A stretch of DNA of 64,000 bases, taken from positions 1 to 64,000 of the forward strand of contig JBAMJV010000859.1 of assembly GCA_037951105.1 (NCBI GenBank). The letters are read 5' to 3'. The first letter of the stretch is position 1. Every line of letters begins with the position of its first letter. A model generated the notes under the pieces. It saw only the letters and a program-made list of their open reading frames with translations, was not told the DNA's origin and did not search any database. Source of the DNA: Echinarachnius parma (Eukaryota > Echinodermata > Echinoidea > Clypeasteroida > Echinarachniidae). A program made the position numbers and the translations under genes. This document shows positions 34,201 through 46,200 of this stretch, one piece after another.

Positions 34201-37200
34201 CGTATAATTTTTGTTTTCTTTAGCTTAGCATAAAGAAATGTAAGTGTCGAAACACGTAATAATTATTCGATCACTACATTCTAATAAAAGCATATCTTAT
34301 GAATCCCCATCTCTCCCACCCTTTTCCATTCGTATTTATATAATTCAAATAGAACTGCAAACACCTGAAACGGAGATAAGGCGTCTAAGTCTAACCACTG
34401 AGGAGACCACGATAATTGACGATTTGTGCAACATTTTGGAAATCCCTGAACCATATGATGTGCAGAAATACATCAAAAAGTACATCACGAGACACGAACT
34501 CTTCATCGCACTCCGTCTCTCGGGATACGGTCAGCAAGCAAGACTGCTCTATGGTATGACATCGTTACTTGGCAATGACTTTTTAAGTTACAAATATTAA
34601 TTCGACTAAATGCTTAGAGTTCTGTACATGAATTATTCTACGTACATTAAAGGGATAGTTGATTTTTGTATAGAGGGCGCTACACAAAATAAGTTTGTAA
34701 GATAATGAAAAACCGAGTGTCAAATTCGAAAGAGCATACCATTTTATTGACAGAATAAACTTTATTTGATCAAAATCGGTTCAGAAATGGCTGAAATATC
34801 CATAAACATAACCATTTGTAATAATTGTGGGGCCCCACAATTATTAGATAATTTTGAACCAGCCGTTATTTTTTTTTTTTAAATGCTTCCTCTTTTCAAA
34901 AATTTATAAAAGAGGTTTTTAAATAGTTGTTGATTATCTCTCAAATGAATTTTCCACAAAACATTACAAGCCCGCCGCCAACACCACCACGGAAGAGAAC
35001 CAACCTACAGCTACACCACCGACACAAACAGTTTTTCTACCCTATATAGGTCCGGCCTCACACAAGATTCAACGCATCCTTCAGGCAGCAGACATCAAAG
35101 TACGACACAGCTCATCCAACAAGCTCCACTCGGCACTCCACACCCACAAAGACAGGCATCCACATCACAAGAAAGCAGGAGTCTACAGAATACCATGCGA
35201 GTGCAGCAAAGCCTACATCGGCGAAACTGGAAGAAATTTGGAAACAAGACTTAAGGAACACAAGACCAGCTACAGACTCAGCGATTGGGACAAGTCAGCC
35301 ATCCTCAAGCACGCACAACAGCACGAACACGTCATCCAATGGGACAACAGCAAGCTCATCACCACCATCAACCACTGGAACATACGCCGCATACGAGAAG
35401 CCATCGAAATTCACCGCCACAACACCGTGCCTCAAGATTTGGGATTATACATTAGCGACATCTGGAAACCACTCATCAACCAGGACACCGACAGACCACC
35501 GATACAGCCTACGCCACCGCCACAGTCGCCCACACATCACCCGCCGACACCAGCCGTCACTCACGTCCGCAACCCGAGAGCCGAGAGATTCCAGCGCCGC
35601 CAACGTCGGCAGTACACACAGCGCGCCGCCGACACCGCACCCACGGACACCTAGTAGTACCGCGCACGCCAGCGAATCGCCACTCCTGACGACGGACAGT
35701 CAACCTGTTCGAAACGTCGAGCCCCTCCTAATGATGTGCAGAAATACATCAAAAAGTACATCACGAGACACGAACTCTTCATCGCACTCCGTCTCTCGGG
35801 ATACGGTCAGCAAGCAAGACTGCTCTATGGTATGACATCGTTACTTGGCAATGACTTTTTAAGTTACAAATATTAATTCGACTAAATGCTTAGAGTTCTG
35901 TACATGAATTATTCTACGTACATTAAAGGGACAGTTGATGTTTGTATAGAGGGCGCTACACAAAATAAGTTTGTAAGATAATGAAAAACCGAGTGTCAAA
36001 TTCGAAAGAGCATACCATTTTATTGACAGAATAAACTTTATTTGATCAAAATCGGTTCAGAAATGGCTGAAATATCCATAAACATAACCGTTTGTAATAA
36101 TTGTGGGGCCCCACAATTATTAGATAATTTTGAACCAGCCGTTAGCTTTTTTTTTTTTAAATGCTTCCTCTTTTCAAAAATTTATAAAAGAGGTTTTTAA
36201 ATAGTTGTTGATTATCTCTCAAATGAATTTTCCACAAAACATTACAAGCCCGCCACCAACACCACCACGGAAGAGAACCAACCTACAGCTACACCACCGA
36301 CACAAACAGTTTTTCTACCCTATATAGGTCCGGCCTCACACAAGATTCAACGCATCCTTCAGGCAGCAGACATCAAAGTACGACACAGCTCATCCAACAA
36401 GCTCCACTCGGCACTCCACACCCACAAAGACAGGCATCCACATCACAAGAAAGCAGGAGTCTACAGAATACCATGCGAGCGCAGCAAAGCCTACATCGGC
36501 GAAACTGGAAGAAATTTGGAAACAAGACTTAAGGAACACAAGACCAGCTACAGACTCAGCGATTGGGACAAGTCAGCCATCGTCAAGCACGCACAACAGC
36601 ACGAACACGTCATCCAATGGGACAACAGCAAGCTCATCACCACCATCAACCACTGGAACATACGCCGCATACGAGAAGCCATCGAAATTCACCGCCACAA
36701 CACCGTGCCTCAAGATTTGGGATTATACATTAGCGACATCTGGAAACCACTCATCAACCAGGACACCGACAGACCACCGATACAGCCTACGCCACCGCCA
36801 CAGTCGCCCACACATCACCCGCCGACACCAGCCGTCACTCACGTCCGCAACCCGAGAGCCGAGAGATTCCAGCGCCGCCAACGTCGGCAGTACACACAGC
36901 GCGCCGTCGACACCGCACCCACGGACACCTAGTAGTACCGCGCACGCCAGCGAATCGCCACTCCTGACGACGGACAGTCAACCTGTTCGAAACGTCGAGC
37001 CCCTCCTAATGATGTGCAGAAATACATCAAAAAGTACATCACGAGACACGAACTCTTCATCGCACTCCGTCTCTCGGGATACGGTCAGCAAGCAAGACTG
37101 CTCTATGGTATGACATCGTTACTTGGCAATGACTTTTTAAGTTACAAATATTAATTCGACTAAATGCTTAGAGTTCTGTACATGAATTATTCTACGTACA

Positions 37201-40200
37201 TTAAAGGGACAGTTGATGTTTGTATAGAGGGCGCTACACAAAATAAGTTTGTAAGATAATGAAAAACCGAGTGTCAAATTCGAAAGAGCATACCATTTTA
37301 TTGACAGAATAAACTTTATTTGATCAAAATCGGTTCAGAAATGGCTGAAATATCCATAAACATAACCGTTTGTAATAATTGTGGGGCCCCACAATTATTA
37401 GATAATTTTGAACCAGCCGTTAGTTTTTTTTTTTTTAAATGCTTCCTCTTTTCAAAAATTTATAAAAGAGGTTTTTAAATAGTTGTTGATTATCTCTCAA
37501 ATGAATTTTCCACAAAACATTACAAGCCCGCCGCCAACACCACCACGGAAGAGAACCAACCTACAGCTACACCACCGACACAAACAGTTTTTCTACCCTA
37601 TATAGGTCCGGCCTCACACAAGATTCAACGCATCCTTCAGGCAGCAGACATCAAAGTACGACACAGCTCATCCAACAAGCTCCACTCGGCACTCCACACC
37701 CACAAAGACAGGCATCCACATCACAAGAAAGCAGGAGTCTACAGAATACCATGCGAGCGCAGCAAAGCCTACAACGGCGAAACTGGAAGAAATTTGGAAA
37801 CAAGACTTAAGGAACACAAGACCAGCTACAGACTCAGCGATTGGGACAAGTCAGCCATCGTCAAGCACGCACAACAGCACGAACACGTCATCCAATGGGA
37901 CAACAGCAAGCTCATCACCACCATCAACCACTGGAACATACGCCGCATACGAGAAGCCATCGAAATTCACCGCCACAACACCGTGCCTCAAGGTTTGGGA
38001 TTATACATTAGCGACATCTGGAAACCACTCATCAACCAGGACACCGACAGACCACCGATACAGCCTACGCCACCGCCACAGTCGCCCACACATCACCCGC
38101 CGACACCAGCCGTCACTCACGTCCGCAACCCGAGAGCCGAGAGATTCCAGCGCCGCCAACGTCGGCAGTACACACAGCGCGCCGCCGACACCGCACCCAC
38201 GGACACCTAGTAGTACCGCGCACGCCAGCGAATCGCCACTCCTGACGACGGACAGTCAACCTGTTCGAAACGTCGAGCCCCTCCTACCACCAACCCTCGC
38301 TGTAGTTCTTATCAGAACTACAAGCTCAGAAAGAATACCAACAGTCCTTTCCAGGACTACCAACAGTCCTTTCTAGGACTACCACAGTCCTTTGTAGGAC
38401 TATCCTAAAAAGAATACCAACAGTCCTTCTCAGGACTAACCGATCCTCTTCTTATACATGGTGCAACCGCAAACCACACGTATTATCTACACCACCATGG
38501 AAGCCGATACTTACAAGCAACATTTAAAACATTACATGCACACTATTTCATTTAAAATGGTTGAAACCGATGAGGGATTAGAAAGCGCCCTCTTGAGTTT
38601 TTAAGCGACTTTTTTAAAAAATGATAACAGGCTTTTTACTTAGTAATTAGTAATGTTGTATTCCTTTCGTGCATGGTAGAGTTGTAACTATCAGTTTGTA
38701 ATGTAACGGTGCAGGTTTTGGTTACTAAAATTAAGTTTGACCAAAATTGTACTCTCTTTACCAGAACTCAACTATCCCTTTAATAACAATTCAATGTGCA
38801 TGTATGTTATATACATACATAATTGTTCGTTTTTGTCATAATACGTACGCAGTGAAATGTAAAATGTGTATATATTTCTTATTCAAAAATGTTTCACAAA
38901 TAAGAATTAAAGACATACGCAAATATGCCTCACTATAAAGCATTGACTTTAATATCGTATTGGCTTGAAATCTTTACAAATTTAACTTTGTAAGATCCAC
39001 TCTATATTCATAATTTGTGCTTCAGATGTAAACATGTATGACGACTTTCGTACCAAAAACTTGAGCAACCGTTGCGAGAAGTTCGAATTAGAAGACTGGG
39101 GTGTTCATATCACAGTTCCCATGGACTCACTAACGAAAGTTCAAAAGGTCACGTTTCATCGTCTTTCTGAGGTACCCAGTGAGAAACTGTATGACGAAAT
39201 AGCCATCGTGCCTGGGATCCAATGCTGTCCTTCTGGACTGAATCTCAATTCGCCATTGCAGCTATCCATCGAACATTTTGCGTCCATCACCAATCTTGGT
39301 AAACGCACCGCAGACGCAGTTGTGGTCTACCAGAGACAGGAAATAGGTCCTAAAGGTATGCGTTGTTCGGTACAAACCTATCAATACATGTTGTGGCAAT
39401 GCGTGTCGTTGGCGGTGGCGTTGAGTGGCCGAACTGATTGGGGAGCGAGTTATTGGGGGCTCACCTGATGTATTTATTTTTGTTTTGAGATATTTGCCCC
39501 TTATGTTTATTGTTCTTGTTAAAATGTTAAGGGCACAGGGAGGGCTCGCCCCTCCCTCTGCCCGCCAGCGTAGCCACGCCACTGAATGCTGTTCATTTTG
39601 CGATTATTGTTTCTATTGTGGCGCTTACTATTAAGTTTAAAATGCCTACATGTAAAGTTACACACATTACTTATCTAGAGTTATTTTGCGGTAATTACCA
39701 GAAAGCTACATGTTTAGCATTGTACACTGCCCTATCTCGCAGACAAACCAAATTATATTTTCCCGACGTGTTAATGCTGGCACCTTTTCCCATCGCAATT
39801 TACAGAGCACTGGAGGATTGAGCGCTACATCTTCGGCCCGGGGACAAATCACCCAACCAATGTCACGCTCCTGGACAACAAGGTGTTACTCCACATCACG
39901 CACTTCACATCGATCTGGGTTTACTGCAAGAGGATCTTCTTAAGGTACAAAAGAATCAATGTTGTGCCCTTCCTGCCAGTGACAATGCCAAGTACAAGAA
40001 AACCAGCGCTTCATCTGCATGTATACAGCACCAAAGAGTTACCGAAGGTATATCATTGTTGCCCATTGCGAACTTTACCTAAAATTTAAGAAGAAAAAAA
40101 ATAATTATGCTATTGCAGATTACGGCTGAATAAATGTTATAAAGTACATGTAATAAACGTATGAAAGTAACTTCCGTAAGCAATGTGCTAGAAAATGGGT

Positions 40201-43200
40201 TAAAGATCGTAAGCATCATGAAGTGAAAACAAATCTAAAGACATGACAAAAACATTAGGAGAAACACTTTTACCTTAATATGATACTGTAATATCAAATT
40301 TTGACCCTAAATGAACTTGGTTGCAAGTTAGACCATTCCACTAAATATATGATGTTGACATGAACTTGTGTTAGGCAAAGTACACACTTCAGTACTAAGA
40401 AAGATTAAGATTCCAATTATCACAGAGGTGTGAAACACCCTGTCCAACTCAGGCCCTTTGTCATGGTCTGATCCTGTTGTCTAATAGTACCTGCATAAAT
40501 CTATATCTCTTCCTGTTTAGCCAAAAGCCTGATTTATGTACACGACTTCTAAGAAACCCTCTTATTGTATGCTCTTGTATTCTATAGATTAAACTTGACT
40601 CTGTTCTCCATATTCCCCTATATAAGTTAAACATTATTCTAATATTGAGACTTCTCCCCTGTCCCTCCTCGAGGTGACATCTTCAGCTTTTATGCTGCTC
40701 TGGCCATACTCTAGGTATTGGAACCAGCAGAGTAGCCAGTTATATATTTGATATACGTTACTACTTGATCAGCCAGTTATTATACTTTGTTATATTTCTT
40801 CATCGTCTTCATACTTTGTATATATGTGAGCGACTGATTAATAAAATCATATCGACCTGTAATTATCTTGGACTACTACGAGTCTTCATTATCTCTTCAT
40901 CTCTTCATCTAAGTTAACACTCCCACCAATGCCACGTCTACCTCGAAAACCCTGAGTGTTACAATACTTATTCACATGTTATGTAGCCTGGGATATGTGA
41001 TTCCTACTATTTTAAGAATAACATCATTTTGTCTCAATCAGTACACTTTGATCGATGCGATGAAGTCAGAATAATGACGATTTTTCATATGTTGCATAAA
41101 CATAAATTCTATAAAAGTTGTAATATTTGCTTTCATATCCAAGGAAATCGAAACCGGAGAAAGAACTCTGAAATCGCCCTACTGCAGTGTCCGAATGCCT
41201 GTGCCTTTCGACGTAAAGTACAACGAAACTGATCTGACAGCGACATGCAGCTTTGATGCCCAAGTTATAGTTGATGTAAGCTTGAATTTACACTATTCAG
41301 TTGTTATATAATTTCCTTGCATAAGTTCTATAATCAAAGAAAGTGGGGTAGCCAGTAATTCTTCAGGGGGCTCCTACCAACGAGTACGTAAGCCCGAGCT
41401 ACTTCGGGTGGGGTGATCCAGGGGATGGAGCCCCCGGAAGCTTTTGGAGTTTGACTATTCGCAGCCACAAAATTAAAACCACCAGCTAATTTAAAGCAAA
41501 CAAAAATCAGACCTGAGAGGTTGGGAGGGTGGCTGGAGCCCCCCTCCTCGCGTCGCCACTGATTACATCGTGGTTGCGGTGGCTTGAATTCAAAGATGAA
41601 ATAATTATAATGATTATAGTAATAGTAATATGGTAAAAGCACACGTTTCGTCTTTCGACGCTCGCGACGCATCACTGTTTTTACCCTGTTCATCGGACAC
41701 ATTGACTTCTGCACACAACGTGCACAGTTTTCACTTCCTGGGGTATATTCGGGCCGAATTCTAATTTATAGTGGACATTTTAAAAAAGAATAGTTTTTAA
41801 TTTCAAAAATATCGTACGAAATTCCGTTGTATAAATGGTGTTAAGTTTTGATTTTGTGTTTGTGGTGTTACACGTAGTGTACGTGTGGTAAGCCCAAAAA
41901 AATTGGACATTTTTTTTTTTTTAGCTATACCATATCTTTATGGTCTTCTTAACATGAATCCACCATGACAAGCCCTGAGAAATAACTATAAATGCATTAA
42001 AACATCATATTTGCATATCGTTAGTGTACACGTGGCAATGGATAATGGTCATCTTTACATGCATTTTCTGTAAAATGTCATTTTTTCACACATTTTTTCT
42101 AAAAACTTCACTATTTATCATCCAATTTGGCTAAAAATTGGACAGGATGTTGGGCTTATACTATTGCACAATATGATGATAGCTTTTTTTGATAGCACTA
42201 TCAAATCCTAAAATATTTCAAAAAATTAAATTTTTTTAAAAATGCAAATCTGGTAATACGCATAATTAATTAATTTTAAAAATATTATGCATATTTTCAA
42301 AATTAGATAACATACCTGCCAAATTTGGCTTCAATTCAGTGATAAACATGAGAGAAGATAGAGTTTGAATAATTTTCTTTGTTTTTCTTTATTTTATTTG
42401 TTTCACTAATTTATGCTAATTTATTCAAAATGAAAAGCGTTTGGCGGATAAAAATTGGACGGAATGAAAGTTTATAATTTTATATCAAAAACACAAAAAC
42501 AATAAATTGCTTCAATAGTCTTTATACTTTCTTCAGAATCATATTTATAAAGAATGTCCCATTTTAGCAAAGTTTACCAGTACTACCCCCTTAAAGGGAT
42601 CTAGTAACTTTGTTGACATGTGCAAAAAGTGATGAATGGTTGATGATATGTATATTGTTGTTATCTGATATGTCCACATGGTATTGTGTGCAAATTTCAA
42701 GTCAAATGGACGTTGCATGGCCAAGTAATGAGCAAAAATGCAAAGTAATATTCACTAACTTCACTGCACTCACTTTGTACACTGTTTCAAAAATCCAACG
42801 GATAATTTATTATCTGAACACTTCAATCGTACATATCTTTGTAACGAAAGGGAAATTTGACAAACCGAAACCTGTTCCATGATTTTATTGTTAATTCCAA
42901 TACAACAAGGTATGAGGGAACCGCTAGAATTCAAATTGGATTTTGAGGATTTGGACAATTTTATTATTAAAGTCCTTTTAACGGGATCTAGTAATATTTT
43001 GCAAATCCTCAAAATCCAATTGGAATTCGATCGGTTCCCTCATACCTTGTTGTTGTTGTTGTATGCGTATTAACAATAGAAGAATGAGACTTTTTCAAGT
43101 TGGGTAGTCGTAACCGTGTAATGAGTTAGTGAATATCACTTTTCATTTTTGCCCATTACTCGTCCATATAAGGTCCATTTAACTTGAAATGTTCACACAA

Positions 43201-46200
43201 TACCCAGTGGACATATCAAGTAACAACAATGTACATCGTATCAACCATTCATCACTGTGTGCACATCTCAACAAAGTTACGAGATCCCTTTAACATTGTC
43301 AACCAACCCAACTTTCATAATTGTTCACTTGCCGAAATATCATGCTGAGTATTCTATTTACAGACGGTGAAATATGAAAGTATTGAATCCATGTCTTCGA
43401 ATGATATGGAATTCGTATTGGACTTCACCGCCATACACGAGGACAAGAATGTAAAAATTCATCTTTCCCAAGGCGCTGTACGCAATGAAAAGTCTAGGAC
43501 ATTTCCAACATCGTTTTTCCAAGGTTAGACAGGTTTCGCTTCATATTTAGAAGTCTCCAGATTCTGTTCTTACATAGATCTGACATAACTGTTTCATTTG
43601 TTACTAAGGTTTTATAATGAAAGCCTCTTAGTTAGATACCTCCAACTATTTCTTCACTTTATGATCGAAGCAAACGTCATCACCTGTCAAATATGTCGTA
43701 GAATGTACCTCACAACAATGTATGTTCTGTTCTACTACGGAAATACAAATGCAAACTTCGATCAACAGGAAAAAACAATAGATGTAATATTATCATGCAA
43801 TACATCACCTTTCTATGAATCAATATTGGTAAGATTGTTTTAAAGATTGAAACAACCATGATGGTCGTCATCATGATCATGAGAGCAGCCGATGCGACTG
43901 GGCTGTAAAAGATGGATCGAGACCGACAACTAAATCAGATGTATTTAATATGCGATACATAGACAACGTTTGTTATACCCCTCTCTCTCTCTAGCGAGTT
44001 CCATTCAAACATCACCTGCTGATCAACAGGAGGTGATAAGAGGAATACCTGACCAAACCCTGATGGCCATAGCTGATGAATTCTCCGGTGCCGACATGAC
44101 GGTTTCAACGCTCGCTACCCATCTCGGCGTGTCATATGTGAAATCTCAAGATTACGAGACCACTAACATGCAGGGCCAAGTGAATAACAAAGGAACGGTT
44201 GCAATGTTGATGGCATGGAAAAGGGACACACTCAGTAGTAACCAGATTCCTATCTTAGTGGAAGCCTTGACAACATCTCAGTGTCTGGGTATTGCAGATC
44301 AATATTTTCATGAAGAAGGTAATATAAACACCCAATAACGACCATTATTTGGTAATCTTAGCTAATTTTACGACAAAACTTGAATGTTTAGTACGTTTCA
44401 TACAGCATAATGTGCCATTACCCCCTTCAAGACATTGCTTATTTGAACTATATGAATTATAAGTTTCTATTATTTTATTTTGCTCAAATACGCTTCTATT
44501 TTTCTCTCTCTTTCATTTATGCGCACTGAGACTTAATTGTAAAATTGCGCTATATAAGAAACGACTATTATTATTATTATTACCCTACGAGAAACTGACC
44601 CGTTATGAAAGGCTCAATTGAAACATTTTAAACTAAATTTAAACAGGGGAAACTGACCATAAATAATTAAATTAAAAATAGTCAAAGAAATTGGGCTTTC
44701 CATGAATGGAATCCGAGCTATCTGGATTGCTACTACACATTGGACCTTATTGAACTAGAAAACTCCCGGTTGTTGATACTGTACAGAAACCTTTTTTACA
44801 TTAATGTATTTTTGTATTTTTCAATTGTCTTTTCGTTTTTCGGCAAAATATACATATCAACTTGTACTATTAAACAAATAAGGAAATGCACATTGGAAAC
44901 AGAAAGATCCACTGTGCTGATCTAAAGCTGTATACACGCACATAACACAAATCACAAGGAATATATACAATTTATTGATATGTGCGAGAGATCAACAATA
45001 GTGGTGCACAATTTTCAAATAAATATAAATTCAAAGACGCCATTGTATTTGTGGTTGATTAAGTTGTCAAAGTCGGGCTTTATTGTAACACATTTAAATT
45101 GTATATGATTGTGTACCACATGCAGTCCAAAGGCAGTCAGCAAGGAAAACGCCAGAGCAGGAGAATTCCGGTGCCTCGGTTCCTACTTCGGAGTTCAAGT
45201 CCCTGTCCCTTTCCAGCGAAGGCAATCTCAGCCATTGGTAATCATTACGTTTCATAATTGAGTACTCAAAAAGCATAATGTCGTACATAGGTATATTATA
45301 TTATACTTTTACTCACTGGATGTTTGAATTGGATCCATTCACTTTATTATTTGTTCACAAAAGTAATATTTGAGACTTCATTCATATACAAATTCAATTG
45401 TAAGATTCCTGAGAATGATTTGTGAGATTTGAAAAGAAAAGTATTAATATTAACCTAGTGAAAACACAGAAAGCCAATACCTGATTGTATCCCGGTCGTT
45501 TGCGTGAAGTATACTAATTCAGATAATATGGACGATTTAGTATTCGAATTCGGATACTCTTGACTACGGTCGAAAATGGATATAGACGCTGTTAAATGTC
45601 TGTTACCATTGGCTAAACAACAAGGACCAAGAGAAGTGTGACAGTTCCAAGTTATTTTGGCTGAATTATTACAAATTTGATGGATCACTTTAACATAATT
45701 AAAATTCCATTAAAGTGAAACCAGTAAAGTGTCTAACTCCACGAAAATTACTGACGATATATGTCATTGATAATCATTCAGCTCAAGAGCGTTAATGAAC
45801 GGTCATAAACCTCATACACGTTATACAGTAATTCGTTGTAAAAAGCTGACGCAAATTTCCGTTTTTTAACCAGGAAAGCAGTGTTGTTTTTCAATGAAAC
45901 TTTCACACATCATTTTGACATATCTTACAATGATTTTGGCATAGGATTGAAGTTTAAAATGTAATTTCGGGCAATATCTGACACTTAACAGGTGCAGCTT
46001 TAACCATTTTGCCATTAAATCCACCGTATACGATTGTCTGTATTAACCAATATGTATTGGGTCGTAGGGTGCATAACACACTGCACATCTGCACACTGCA
46101 CAACAAAAGGTAGGCCCCCTTAACAGCTCCGTATTATTTCCTAACCATTAATTGTTGTTTGTAAGGTGTCATCTTACCAAAATATATTACTACCGTTGAT

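Larger units (their letters stand above)
34455..38286 (+). repeat. Tandem triplication, units of 1276, 1278 and 1278 bp
   Basis: Units are 34455-35730, 35731-37008 and 37009-38286. Each contains the 3' half of exon 5 with its GT donor, the left half of a MITE, and a Penelope-like fragment with a GIY-YIG frame. Junctions read CCTCCTA then ATGATGTGCAG with almost no microhomology. Units differ at only a handful of bases and in a poly-T length. Units 2 and 3 share changes absent from unit 1. Confidence 0.95.
34648..38783 (+). mobile_element. MITE, TAGTTGAG family, split by a Penelope-like insertion and amplified
   Basis: The left end (TTAAAGGGATAGTTGATTTT) is at 34648 and the right end (CTCAACTATCCCTTTAA) at 38783. 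The left half stops near 34944 at GATTATCTCTC, and family sequence resumes near 38533 at ACATTACATGCACAC. Between these are Penelope-like DNA and the tandem array. Confidence 0.85.

Noticed and set aside
35238-38210. Three host genes of 138 codons each
   Set aside because: The frames extend upstream and carry Penelope-like GIY-YIG residues; they are tandem copies of one retroelement fragment.
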